From Schistosoma haematobium (lineage: Eukaryota > Platyhelminthes > Trematoda > Strigeidida > Schistosomatidae), in contig NC_067197.1 in the NCBI RefSeq assembly GCF_000699445.3, positions 33,277,809 to 33,341,808 on the forward strand: DNA of 64,000 nucleotides, in the 5' to 3' direction. The position numbers were made by a program, and so were the translations under genes. How positions within the stretch are numbered: position 1 is the stretch's first letter; every line of letters starts with the position of its first letter. Below are positions 48,646-60,734 of this stretch, one piece after another. Under the pieces are notes generated by a model that worked only from the letters and a program-made list of their open reading frames with translations, was not told where the DNA came from and made no database searches.

Positions 48646-49487
48646 TTAACGTAGTTGCTTGAGCCAATTTATCTTTAAGCTCTTTAATAGCTTCGACGGC
48701 GTCAGAAGATAATTTGAATTCTTCTGATTTTTCTTCAAGTGTATTAATTGTGCACAACCTGATCTGAATCTGAAGTAGAAGTTGATTAGACACAGAAAAC
48801 TTCTGAGTTGTGTTCGAGAACTAAGTATGGGGTATTGTTTGATGGCATCTGCTTCTTCTTTGATCGGTATAATCCCTTCTGGGCTCATTGTGTGCCCGAG
48901 CAATTATAGAGTTCGAACACTGAAAACCCACTTACTTTGATTTGTGTTCATTCCATTTTCATTCAGCCGTTTTAACACTGCTCTTACGTGCTGTTGGTGT
49001 GATTGTAAGTCTGGATTGGCAATTAACAAACCGTTGAAATACCTCTTTTCAAATGGCATATCTCGAAGTAGGTTATCTATGAATCTTTGAAATGTTTGTG
49101 CCGCATTCCTCAGGCCAAATGGCAAGCCGAAAGGTGTAGTAGTCGCTGTCTTGGAGATGTCTTCATCAACTCCCGGCACATTGTGATATGTCCTAACTAA
49201 GTCAACTTTAGTAAATATGTTCGTACCCTGTAAACCGTTGGTGAAATCTTGGATATGCGTTACTGGTTACCCATCTGGCACGGTTTGACGGTTGAGGGCT
49301 CTGTAATCCCCGCACGGTCGCCTACAGTCTTCATTTTTCTTTGTGACCATATACAAAGTGGATACCCATTGACTATCAGAGGGACGAATAATACCCAGTT
49401 GTAGCACGTAGTCAAATTCAGCTCTAGCGATTTTGAGTATATCCGTCTCCTTGGCTTTGCGAACACAGGTTCACCTTCGGTTTTCAT
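48646..49487 (-). pseudogene. gypsy reverse transcriptase fragment
   Basis: Contains TTPFGLPFGLRNAAQTFQRF, the RT palm, then KRYFNGLLIAN where active elements have YVDD or YIDD: both catalytic aspartates are replaced. Frameshifts at about 48.90, 49.18 and 49.26 kb split the domain. Confidence 0.78.
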
Positions 49488-49696
49488 AGTATGACTTACT
49501 TTTAGTTTGATTTTGGAAGGCTTCTGGTTTGATCTAGTTAAGTTTCAAAATTCCGCCAGTATATCGTGAGATTTTGCTGTTGATACTGGAGGAGACTGTA
49601 TCAGGTTGAGAGATGTGATGTGACTTTCTTTGCCTTTCGTGTAATTCGAAGTTTCTTTCAGCGTTCAGCATAGTTTTTTGTGTCAACTAAAAATTC

Positions 49697-49960
49697 TTAT
49701 CTTTCTAGAAAATCCATCCCCAGTATTTCCAGATCTAAATAGGCCACAGTGAAAATCCAGGGGAATTGCCTCCTGAACCCCAACTCTAGTGTTAAAGTCT
49801 TCTGCCCAAATGTCGCGATTTTAGTTTTGTTGGCAGCTTGAAGTGTTATTGGGGATTTTTCTCGACTCAGCTCAGTTTTATTTTGAGGGATGATACTGAG
49901 AGCAGCGTCAGTATCTACCGAGAAATTCAAGCCAGAGTTTCTGTCTCTAACATAAAACAA
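49697..49960 (-). pseudogene. gypsy aspartic-protease fragment
   Basis: Begins LFYVRDRNSGLNFSVDTDAA. The catalytic DTG loop reads DTD here, so the enzyme would be inactive. A later ILGMDFLER matches the second retropepsin strand. Confidence 0.72.
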
Positions 49961-49979
49961 GCGACTGTATAGGCGCCCC

Positions 49980-50606
49980 CCAGTCGTTGCGACTTGTGGA
50001 GGGGTTACTAGTTTCCCGCTTTCTTGGAATTTTGCTTAGGTTGCATGGACTTGGTTGAGTTGACACTAAACTTCCAGTGATACCAACAGAACTGCCCAGA
50101 TTGTCTGGACATTTGTGACCTGTTTTGTGGCTTGGGTCTTGGTCGTTGTGGTGACCTACTCCTGTTTCTATGACCCATTTGCATACTAGCGACAGCCTCA
50201 ATGAGACTTAACATTCGCAATGAGTCCTTCTGTGACAGTATTTTACTGGTTCTTCTTTTTGTGTGTAACTTATCGTGCGTGATCCAGTTGGAGGACCTCT
50301 TTCCATTATTCTAAAGGCTATTCGCGCTTAATGAGATAAAAAGGTTCCTGGTTCTTGTGCATCCAGACAGTGTTGGACGTAGCGTGGGAGAGCTTGTATC
50401 CATCCTTGTTTTAGGACTGCTTCACAAATTGGGTTATCACCCACTGAAACTTGGAGTTGACACAAAAAGTGTGACGGCGGCCTATATCCTAGTGCTTTTC
50501 CTTGGGGAAGCTTTTGGATACCTTGACTGTCTGGTAATGATAAACGGTTCATTATCTCCCATCTTAAGATGGTGTATGGTTGTGGTGATGGTGGACTTAA
50601 AATCAA
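49980..50606 (-). pseudogene. gypsy gag fragment
   Basis: Frames give NPICEAVLKQGWIQALPRYV then HRNRSRSPQRPRP and CWYHWKFSVNS. The basic stretch followed by CWYH is the Gag-to-protease boundary of fluke gypsy elements. Broken by frameshifts. Confidence 0.65.
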
Positions 50607-50807
50607 GTCATGGACTTACTTGGAGTCTGAATGATGAAGGATAGAATAAAAATTTCAATAGCGAATTCTTTCAGATTTCGTATCTCGTGAGATAATGCTC
50701 TAATTGAGCAGACCACAACTCAGTATGACAACGATCACATTCTGGAAGATGCGATTTCGTAGTGATAACAGTGTGTATCTCCACTGGTGACAGATCCTCC
50801 AGGTTTT

Positions 50808-50814
<7 letters not shown>

Positions 50815-50853
<39 letters not shown>
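50815..50853. repeat. (TA)n microsatellite
   Basis: About 19 TA units between the gypsy remnant and LTR unit X3. Confidence 0.9.
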
Positions 50854-50856
<3 letters not shown>

Positions 50857-50936
50857 AGGTCTACTTTTACGACTTGGTAAAAAAAGTTTTAGGAAAAAAG
50901 TGAAATCAAAATTGTGTTCCACATGGCTAACCAATC

Positions 50937-51201
50937 TCGTGCCTGTAGGTAACCCTCGTGCTATTGATAGAAGAAACCAGACTAGTAGTGAATAGGTCTT
51001 TATTTAGATCTTCGCGCAGTCACAGTGGAGCGTGGGATTACCTGTTCAGACAAACAAAGTCTCTCGACATTCCACATAAGATAATAGGAAATATAACGCC
51101 TATACAAAATGAGGGAATGGATGAATACTTGAACTCTACTGTTTTGACATATGCTTATTTGTTTGAGGTGAACTCCTAACCAACCAACCTAAGCTGTTAC
51201 A
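50937..51201 (-). repeat. LTR-like unit X3
   Basis: Same unit and orientation as X1. Its distal end is altered (TCGTGCCTGTAGGTAACC), so the terminal CA is lost. As at X1, it is followed by the CR1 tail 51,202-51,472, so X-CR1 was duplicated as one piece. Confidence 0.75.
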
Positions 51202-51472
51202 AGTGCATTACCTTACATTCAGCAATCAACTTTGTTCTAGGAAAAACTTATAATGTCTTATTAGTCTGTCGATTGAACAACATGGATCTAGGAGTCACAA
51301 TAAGCAAAAGCATCAGAACTACTAGTAACTACAAAGTTGGTTGTCGCTGTTAAATGCTTCAGGGTCTTACGGGCTTTTCATAAGTCATTTCATTACTTGG
51401 ACGAAATATCTGGGGTATCATTCTTGACTTTTTTGAGACCGAATTTGGAATATGAAATTCAAGTAGAGAGTT
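51202..51472 (+). repeat. CR1 LINE tail, duplicate of 38,183-38,452
   Basis: Near-identical to 38,183-38,452 and ends abruptly in GAGAGTT, where an LTR start in the opposite orientation begins. Confidence 0.85.
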
Positions 51473-51751
51473 TGTAACAGCTTAGGTTGGTTGGTTAAGA
51501 GTTGACCCCAAACAACCAAGCATATGTCCAAACTTAAACCGATTAATACTTGTGAACAATCGCGCGCCGTATATGCACCTAAAAACCTAAGCAATTGCAC
51601 GCACGTCTGGATAAGATGTGACAAAATAAAAGCACCACTCAGTCCTCCATTTGAAGGTCCTTTCAAAGTCGTCTCAAGAAAATCTAAATATTTCGCGATA
51701 GAAAAACATGTGAACATCGACACAGTAAGTATTGATAGCCAGCTTATCTAG
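51473..51751 (+). mobile_element. chimera: LTR start joined to gypsy integrase C-terminus
   Basis: 51,473-51,530 is the first ~58 bp of the LTR unit in plus orientation (TGTAACAGCTTAGGTTGG). It runs into an integrase C-terminal region encoding LKPINTCEQSRAVYAPKNLS, THVWIRCDK and GPFKVVSRKSKYFAIEK. In an intact element the LTR follows integrase. The join falls at a shared CATATGTCCAAA-like stretch. Confidence 0.7.
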
Positions 51752-52658
51752 ATCATAAACCACCATACGTGTTGTTAGATCATTTAACTGACAAATCCAT
51801 TACGGAATCGAAATGTAAAAATGATAAATCTTGATAAATTACTAAAACGGGCACATCGATTAGTCAGTCAAGAATGTTGACATTTTCGGCTGCAGGATAA
51901 AATCTAACCATGTAGCTGATCAGACCCTGCATTTGCTTAAAATATTTTTTTCCTCATTCCGCCTCACCTACAACGTTTCAGACCTTTTGAATTTGATATG
52001 TAAGTGTTATGTTTAATATTTTTTGAATACTGGACACATAAGCTAGGTATTCCATAACGATGGCTGAGGATTTTAACCAAACTCATACAACGAATTCAAA
52101 AAGCAACCCAGGCGAGTTTTATAATTTTTTTTCTGATTAATTAACTATGTTGGCTGTACTTCATATATTTCTATATACATTTTTCACGTAGACTGGCTAT
52201 ACATATATACCATATGGACTACTTCTAAAAGTTTTCGAATGAAGATACGTTTAACAGCTTGATACGATCAATACTACTATCATTAAATGGTTTTTAGATG
52301 AAACATTTTGGATTGAACCATGATCAAGTATTTACTAAGGTTCTCGTCATTTTTTTTCTTGTTTAGGAAAATTACGCAGCAACTTAACCAGTTTTCCTAC
52401 AGCATGCGTTTTAGTGTGATCATATAAGTCATCTTTATTGGCGACATTCAGATTTTTTAAAAATTTCTGACATTTAAGAATCAATAACCGTGAAGATATA
52501 GTACAGTGCGTTACTGTAAGGTTACTATGTTAAGCGCATTGATTCCACACACTTAATTTTAAATACAAATTATAAGAGAACTGTTAAGTAATCATAAAAT
52601 TGAACTGACGATATGACTATCACGGCTATGCTAACGTTAAACCAATTATTATTAGTCG

Positions 52659-52718
52659 TCCATACAAAATCCTGGAAATTAACACTAGCGTTATAAAAAA
52701 GACATGTTATGTCAGTAA

Positions 52719-52765
<47 letters not shown>

Positions 52766-55700
52766 CGTCGGTCTAAGTATAACGTAAAATGGAAATCTAC
52801 CAAATTCGTTTTTTTCTATAGGATTATTATTAGTATAAACAAAGAACTTGTACTGTTCCAATATGGCACTTTGACATATCAATCTGTCCTCTTATCATTT
52901 ATCTCTCATATCTGAGCGACTTAGGGGCAACAAACATCGTATTGAAGAGGGTTTTGGTGAACAAAAACGCAGGCCCCACACGCACTCGAACCCTTGCCTG
53001 TCGAATGCTAGACCGCGTGCCTAGCAATTAGACCACATCAGAGCACAGTGGAAATGACCACAGTATTTCCTTTCACCGATTAATCATTCGTAATACTAAT
53101 GAGTAATAGGACATCCACGCTTGTAAGGTTCAGGCCAATTCGTTACCTAGATGAATTGACGAAATATAGCTTCAATATATCAAGCATACCTACATCAAAC
53201 CAGCAAAGGGTGTCTGAAACAAATGTATTTGATCCTCTTACTCTTCAAAATTTTCTTTTCCTCCTTAACCGTATATTCTCTTTCGTTTTGGAGAGTACTC
53301 CTATGCACATCCGGTTACATTATAACACGTGTAATCAGCAGTCACTGGAAGGCAGTAAGACCTAAAGCCACAACGCACACAATGTTAACTGAGCACTTCA
53401 CACCACAGGGAGAACACGGAATGGAGACCACCAGTCGTTTATTTGAAAATTAAGACTCGCGGGTTATGTACAGAGAAGAGAGCTAGTTTACAAAACGGTC
53501 TTATGAGTCGTCCTGTAAGTTTAGTGCGTTGCAGGGCTTGCTCTTCTTCTTCTAAGGCATTTATTCTTGGTTGCCATGCAATAGAAAGAAAACAAAATCT
53601 ATTAACAACATCATGCATGATGATTTGAATCCCGTTACAACATACCTGGTCATAAAAGGTGGTCATCATAGACTCAAGTTCATGCATCTGATCTGGTTTG
53701 ATAAAGAGTTCAAGTTCTAGCAATTTCAATCATTTAGATGTATGCATTCTAAAAGAGTATTTTTTTGTTTTCATGCTTTTTCGTACACAAAATGTCTACA
53801 ATATGTCTATTTCCTTCCAGACTATCAATCCGTTCTGGAGACCAATCACGTGGAACCGAACAATTATCAATTATATTTGTGTATTTCCACTTTGTATTTT
53901 ATTATTTTATGCAGGCAGTGGAGCAGTTCTTCAGGTTTGATTGGTTTTCATCATTACCTCTGAAGTAGATACTTCTTTAGTTTTTACTTGAGGGTGACTC
54001 AAGAGTCAGGTGAGTAAACACCTGATAGTCGGACAGAGCATGGAAAAATCGTACCTCACAAACATGGTGTTGGTTAGCTCACTCACGGAACTTCCTCAGA
54101 TATTCTTGTTCCACATTCTCACACTTTTTCTCTTAAGAGTACGTAGCAAACCATCAGCGATAGTTGTAGAAGAAATAACATGCTACAAAATACGATGACA
54201 AGCTAGCGAATGTAGAGACATCCATGGACTATCGTTGATTGCTGACGGAGTTAGTCGTCATTGATTGTAAGTCGAACAGCGAGCGAATTGATTATTTTAC
54301 TTTGGGCTGAGAAAACAGAACTAAGGTGTTTTTGATAGATAGGTTAATCGAACCGACGTTCCTACAGAAGTGCATTCTAGGGAGAAGCTAATGTAACAGC
54401 TTAGGTTGGTTGGTTAGGAGTTCACCTCAAACAAATAAGCATATGTCAAAACAGTAGAGTTCAAGTATTCATCCATTCCCTCATTTTGTATAGGCGTTAT
54501 ATTTCCTATTATCTTATGTGGAATGTCGAGAGACTTTGTTTGTCTGAACAGGTAATCCCACGCTCCACTGTGACTGCGCGAAGATCTGAATAAAGACCTA
54601 TTCACTACTAGTCTGGTTTCTTCTATCAATAGCACGAGAGTTACGTGAAGGCACGAAACACTTTCATTTATTTTTATATAGCTACCGGTATAATTTTTTC
54701 TATTAGCTTGTCAACTACATTGGCTTGACTATCATGTCGATTGTTGCTAAGTAATGCTTTATTTATTGCATTATAGCCCCCAAATACCTTGGTACGGCCG
54801 AGAGTAGGGAGAGTTGGCTCTACCTCTCTAAATGCTCTCACACGGCCGCGTGCATACAACCACTGCCAGGGAAGTCCTATTCACCGCCTTCTTGCGGCGG
54901 GGGTATTGTTTACGAAATTGATAGGACGAAAAGCGAATGTCCAACGTCTTAATCTGGTTAGTGGATATGGAGAATCCACCTAGGGAGTTGAAAAACCCTT
55001 ATTCCAGTATCATGAGGGAACAAATGGCACACGAACCAATCGTTGGGCAGTGGCTACCATGGGACTGCATCTCCTGACGTTGCTCTACTGCCTTGTGGAT
55101 CAGACTCATAGGTCGAGGGCTCCGAGCGTGTCCCCTAAGAAAACCACCTGCTTCGGTCTGAGCACCTGAGTAGTATTCCAGCCCTCACACAAATCGAATG
55201 ATTTGTGGCGCATATCTATTTGGTGCTTCCTTGCACCTATGTCTAGGTGTTTAAATAATAATAATATCGCTTCATAAAACGAACTGATTATTGCGTCTCT
55301 CCATTCTCTTATCAAATTGAACTGCCGTTACGACAGGTCCAACATTATTGCTAGAGGCTCGACAGTTGCACCCCAAAGCCTTCATAATCCTTGGATGAAT
55401 ACTATCAGTAGCACTGAACGTATATGGTTTGATATGTTGAATTATTAGTAAGATACTTCCCTTCTCAATAAGTGCAACAATCCATTAACCAACTGTCTTC
55501 GCCACGATTAATTGTTGGACTTTCGCTTCCGTCGGGAGAAAACACTCTTCTGAAACATTCTGATAAAGCTTCAGGTTTCGCAACATCATTTCTTGTCAAT
55601 ACCAACTAATTTGTTGTAAAAAGTTGGCGGAATTCCATCTCTTCCCAGTTCACCTCTTCATATATGAAGATAACCTTTTCGGACCATTATCATATACCCT

Positions 55701-56446
55701 AACCAATTGTCTTACACATGAATGTCTAGATTTACCTATCAAAGCTTTGCAAGCATTCCTAGTCTTACAGTGAATGGATCTGTAGTGTTCAGAGTCACTT
55801 CACCTTTGCGTGGGCTAAAACTTCTATTACAGATTGTTCTACACTTTTATCGGAATAAGTTAGCATTTCTTAGACGGAGTTTTAAAACTTTTTTCAATCA
55901 TGGAAATTTTCATGGAGTATTTTGGTAGATTATGCTGATAAGGCCTCACGTTATCAGTCTTTTGATTAAGTGTTAGTTTTTGCTCGTGATGATTATCAGA
56001 GTACAGTTGATTTTGTACTCATACTTTTGTGTGACCTTTGATATTTTCTGGCTGGTTGCGACCGTTAGTTTTATAATCTATCTGCCTGAACGTCTTGCTT
56101 ATTTACTGTCTGTAAAGTTGTTGAACTTTGAATTATTTCAGTTGAATATCAATTTTTCTTCTGCAATAATGCCTTCTTTTTGAATTCTATCGTTTTTTAT
56201 TGTTGACGATTTATTTATGGTACTTGTTGTCTCCTCGAGTTCTGAATTGATTTGATTGTATTGGAACAATCTTGATTGTTCGTAATTATTAATTACCGTA
56301 AGGCTAACTTAAATCCAGCCTAATTTTTCTTCATGATACAACAAATTTTAACGTCGATTACATCAGTTGATGGTATAGGTATTTCCACCCCTCTTATATA
56401 AGCGATTTTCATCTTTATTTTACTCTCATGGATGAAAGCGTCATAT
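52659..56446 (-). repeat. inverted composite block (P-X-Q fused)
   Basis: Read on the minus strand this is block P (36,125-37,913), one LTR unit (54,392-54,660) and block Q (43,012-44,746), contiguous. The length agrees within a few bases with the sum of the separate parts. The 4.56 kb between X1 and X2, including SUCLG2 exons 1-2, is absent. Confidence 0.87.
54392..54660 (+). repeat. LTR-like unit X4, recombinant flanks
   Basis: 269 bp, TGTAACAGC...CACGAAACA, in the opposite orientation to X1-X3. One flank is that of X1 (GAAAG side), the other that of X2 (TTAGC side), as expected for recombination between two direct LTR copies. Confidence 0.78.
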
Positions 56447-56979
56447 TAAACGATATAACTACGATAAGTGTTCCTGTAAATATACGCCATGACTCTTCAA
56501 CTGATAAGCTAGTTTTTTGACCACTCTGTTGTCACAGCGCACTGTTGAATAGTTAATAATTTTTCCGTCCGCACGATTTGATGAGTTTTAGCCTGATCGA
56601 ACTCTTAACATAAATGACAAAACTCTTTCACCTCTATTCGCTAACGGTGGGAGAATATTTAGACAATTTTTTCGATAGCATGAGTGATTACGAAGTCTAA
56701 CAATGTGTTCCTTGGTTTCGACGAAAGTGAGAGATTTCAAATGTATGGGGTGCTGAAGCATACCCCATTACCGTCACTAGGAGCCTACTTTTGAGTCTTT
56801 AAATTTTACGTTGTCTAGCTCTGCCCAGATAATATCAGGTGCATAAAACTTCATAATATCGTGAATTAGTTATCTTCACACCATAACCCAATGTACTCCA
56901 AGATAAAGTAATCAGCTAAACAGATTGAACTACGATAGATGACATCCAATATAAATGTACAAAATTCAATGGTCAGTTC

Positions 56980-57353
56980 TCAGATAATGATTTCACAATT
57001 CTCGCTATCATGGGACTTATAAATATAGGGAAGGATGTTTATAATACTGGCTATGTATCGTTGGGGTTGAACATGCTCGTTGTTGCACTTATATATTCTT
57101 GTCAAATTTTTGACCTGAACTGCTACAGAGTATTCTGGTGAGATACTACGAACAAATGCTTTAACCTTTACCAAATCACCCGGGTGTCTGATCTTCGGAT
57201 AAGTGTCGTTGGGTTCTATCAAATTACTGACAGACACGCTAGGGTTAAGTTCAGCTTTACTTTGGGAATTTACCGGTATATTCTGTGATGCAGAATGGAT
57301 GTCTAACATGGAAAATATCAACCAAACGGGTATTGTTTGCGACTTCTTCCATT
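56980..57353 (-). CDS. STN1: STN1-like terminal exon
   Basis: Phase 1 after GTAAATAG, 124 codons including the stop. A weaker reading would start the exon at 57,282 after CATCACAG. It contains the last OB-fold strands and the closing helix. Confidence 0.58.
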
Positions 57354-57587
57354 CTATTTACTGTCTCCGCATGGTTGTTTATTCTCTGTAACTCAGATCA
57401 GACACGTTTGGATGACTTGGGACGGTGACGGTTCAATCCAGGTCTTAAAGTACTACTTTAGGATCGTGACCACCAATATGCAGTGTTATTCCACTCTTTG
57501 TTTGCTTCAAAAGAGATTTTCAGTTCTCATGCTACCAGTGCAACTATCAACAACTATCCTAGAGACCAAACCAAGAAGACTGATCGC
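56980..57587 (-). CDS. STN1: STN1-like OB-fold protein (CST complex), partial model
   Basis: STN1 is the OB-fold subunit of the CST complex, which binds telomeric single-stranded DNA and aids lagging-strand fill-in. Two segments join in phase: 57,536-57,587 (ISLLGLVSRIVVDSCTG; human LGTVIGV...VDDSTG) and 56,980-57,353 (WKKSQTIPV, later GDLVKVKAFVRSISPEYSVA and YIASIINILPYIYKSHD; human WKKLN, GDTIRVRGSIRTYREEREI and ARMLELPTIYRKVYD). The match falls along the whole OB-fold, but the strand before WKK seems short and the N-terminal exon is unresolved. A possible start, ATG 57754 (MDYFDECLEF), lies upstream. The frame ends at TGA 56980 without the winged-helix half found in vertebrates. The family assignment is by eye. 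Confidence 0.58.
57536..57587 (-). CDS. STN1: STN1-like internal exon
   Basis: Phase 0 after GAGTAG and phase 1 at donor GTAGCA. Encodes the first OB strands and the VDSCTG turn. Splice sites are only moderate. Confidence 0.5.
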
Positions 57588-58559
57588 CTACTCAAACAAC
57601 ACTACACATAAACCCAAAGAGAGGCTTCGAGAATCCTGTGTTTTTAAACAAACTACAAAGACAGACAACATAAAATCTACTGTAAGATCAACTAAAAAAG
57701 GATACCACAACAATGATCCGATGAAAATTCCAAACATTCATCGAAATAATCCATGTTAAACTAGACAAAGCATGTTTTTGTTGCAATAAATACACGAAGC
57801 AGTCAAGTCACAACTAGTACGAAATAACTGTATTTTTTTAAAACACGCTTTCACCTTAGAACTGCATACTACGTAAAAGTGTCACAACAATCAGAAAGCT
57901 TCTCAGTAGTTTGTTATTGTGTTTTCACAAAAAAGTATCTTAATTTCAGAATTTCTCAGAAAACGGTTTCTCGGCAAGCTATCTGATATTCCGACATTTC
58001 CAATTAACACACTTTTAGATGGAAAATGGCACAATATCAACTCTTACTCTGGTGGGCAGAATTATTAGTTGGCTGATGCTGTCGTTGACATTCAAATGAA
58101 CCCTATTTTCGTCTTCTATTCTTCTACTTATATTGATCTCGGCCTGTTAGTGAAGTTTAAATTAGTGTTATAACATCCCCTCAGGCATAGATTACTATTC
58201 AACATCGCCATCAGATTTATGTTTCGCGTCATACCGTCGAAGCAAACAGCGCAGAGGAACCTTTGTTAAGCGAGTGAAATCTTTTCGTGGTTGTTATCCT
58301 AAAAGGAGCTTACTAGTAGCATTCATTTCATAACAGTTGTTATCGGTTTTTTGTTATTTAGTATACTATTTCATGTTGTGTTATTGTTAGTTTTTTATTT
58401 CCGGACAGTCACATCGGTTTTTGTGGTAACTTAATTTTTGTATATTATTAGCGAAATTGAGTATTGCCACATTTTGAATAAGTTATTTGCTGGGGTTCAC
58501 TACATTTTTAAAATAAATACGCTCTGGTTCATAATAAGCTTAGTGCCATGCAAAACGCA

Positions 58560-59300
58560 AGTGAAGGTATGTTTCGGAGAACCAAAAAAGACCGGGAGAC
58601 AAACTACGTAAAGTAAGTACAATTTATTCAATAATACAGCCTAAATACCAAAATTAATTCATCACTGAATGGCGATCAGTTACATGTGTGTTAAGTCCTT
58701 CTTAGTGTAGATCGGATGCTATCGACCAAGTTGCAATGTAGCGACTAGTCTAGGTGACTTGACATTGCGTGCACTATGTTGAGATTAGGTGGTGGTTGGA
58801 GGTAGTCAACAGGAGACCTTGGACCCGTGTTTCGTGCTACTTGGCACTCTTCATTAAGGCATGCCTATAATCTTGAGGGAATTGGAGTTCCCTGATCGAA
58901 ATCTTTGTAAATAATGTAGTAGAAAACTAAACGAGGATCTTCATCAATTATTTTCCTGAAAAATGTCCGATAGCACTAAAAGCTGTATTGCCGCTAATAT
59001 CTCAAACACGATGTCTTGATGATCCGATGTATCAGTCATATACAGAAATTCTCATCAAGGTCCCAGGTCATACGTAGGCCATTTTCTTGCAGTTCTCATC
59101 CCATCCAGTCACCGGAAAATGGAGTGACATGGAAACAACTGAGGTGAAATTTGTAAAACATGTCCTCAACGCTTAAATCGGTGTTTCAAGTTGATAGTAA
59201 CATCCGAACTATCGTCACCAGACTTGGATACTCACCGTAACATCTAAGCATAACTAACATAGTGTTGCTACTACATGTCAACAGTCCTACGAGGGCAGCC
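58560..59300. repeat. probable dispersed repeat
   Basis: GC-richer than its surroundings. Contains CGTGTTTCGTGCTACTTGGCACTC and ATCTTGAGGGAATTGG-type strings that I associate with a common fluke interspersed repeat; a part resembles 29.52-29.57 kb. No coding frame recognised. Confidence 0.4.
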
Positions 59301-59430
59301 ATGATTGAGCAGAGTCCTAGAACACTATCAACTAGAACCGCTTCCACCGTATTTTGTTTTATAGTCGAACCTACATCATAATGGGTTGATGCAAGACATA
59401 CTGGTTCTTATCAAATATTGGTCTTACCAG

Positions 59431-59652
59431 CTACTGCAGCACTAACTTCCGTACAACAAAAGGTTCTTGACAGTTTCTAACGGTCTGCTGAAGTGACTCT
59501 TGGTACAGGCTCCTATTAACATTGTCCATGTCTTTTCCATTTATAAGTTGCAAAGTGCGTATTGCACTTGTTGATACTGATTTCCATTTCATCTCTGTAT
59601 AACTTTTATCATCAAATGGTGAGATAACATTGACGGTATACTTAAGATCCAA
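59431..59652 (-). CDS. unidentified 73-residue frame
   Basis: Contains YTVNVISPFDDKSYTEMKWK and SAIRTLQLINGKDMDNVNRS, with a composition typical of real protein and a stop after VVRKLVLQ. It could be the last exon of a gene or a transposon relic. No splice partner found. Confidence 0.3.
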   Translation of the reverse strand: MDLKYTVNVISPFDDKSYTEMKWKSVSTSAIRTLQLINGKDMDNVNRSLYQESLQQTVRNCQEPFVVRKLVLQ

Positions 59653-60734
59653 TCCCTTTCTCCAAGTAACAGACCTTGACCATCACTACCGACTCCTGCC
59701 ACTGCTGCTTGAAGGATATCACCAGTGGCGAAGTTGAGTTGGTTGGGCAATCTTACCTAACTCCACTGTTGGGATAGAACAATTGGGTACGTTATATTCG
59801 CTTACTGTGAACGAAATAGTTATACTCATAACCCCTAAGATGTTTTTTATGTCTCACTCACACCCTTAGCCAATAGATGATTTCAAAACACTCCCGTACA
59901 ATGAATTGAAAGCGACACTGATTTCAGTTATGCGACTATTGAACGAAAAGTTTTATTATGACTCAAACAATCTGAAGTTAAAAATTTTAACTCATTGATA
60001 TAAATGGAAAATAGCACGCGTGAGACATATAAGTTTCCACTTAAACATGCAGTGTCAAAAGTCAATACTGCTAAGGACCTAGAAACAAGAACAAAACAAC
60101 TGTATGATGTTTTATGATTTTCACTAATTTTCCACTTGACATTATTTTATGACAAAACTTACGTCCAAAATGTTTTCTTTTAGTTACAAATTATACAATC
60201 AGACTGATTTACTGGTTCCTACAAACTAAATGTCAAGAAATATTCACAAATTTAGGGCTATTTTCCCGACTTTTCACCATTATGTTGTCCATAAAGCAAT
60301 AATCATGTATGGTTCATTAATCAAAACAAAATATTACATATGTTTAGAACCCTTATTATTAACAATATTATTATTAAGGTAAAGTAGAATAGAGATATAC
60401 TTGCCTAGAATTCATTATTAATAAATTTTTCAATAGCCGTTTACATTCAAATGAATTATTGTATCATACATACACGGAAATTACAACTAATTTTATCATC
60501 TGAAATATTTGCAACCCAGTAGAACACAAAGTATTCAAGAGAACAATCGCATTTTGTTGCTTCGATTCATAAGAAACATGTATAGTATTGTAGTTCAACG
60601 TTTCGTTTTTGTTATGAAAAGTAACAAAAGCATTTTGTAAACTAGTATCATCATAAAGTAATTGTACTCATTATAACACTAAATCATATCAATGAAAGTA
60701 AATATGGTTAAACTATATAAAACTAAGATGTATA

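Larger units (their letters stand above)
47200..50610 (-). mobile_element. degenerate gypsy-type LTR retrotransposon, gag-pol remnant
   Basis: On the minus strand, in order: gag end (50.6-50.0 kb), protease, reverse transcriptase, RNase H and integrase (to 47.2 kb). This is Ty3/gypsy order, and the sequences recall trematode elements such as Boudicca. Frameshifts and stops occur throughout, and no LTR directly flanks it. Truncated at both ends. Confidence 0.85.

Noticed and set aside
57337..57759. 140-codon plus-strand open frame
   Set aside because: It runs antisense over the STN1-like exons, has no recognisable domain and a low-complexity tail; most likely a shadow.
58553..58620. ATG followed by GTATGT, like a first coding exon on the plus strand
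   Set aside because: Only a few codons, no downstream partner found and it borders repeat sequence.
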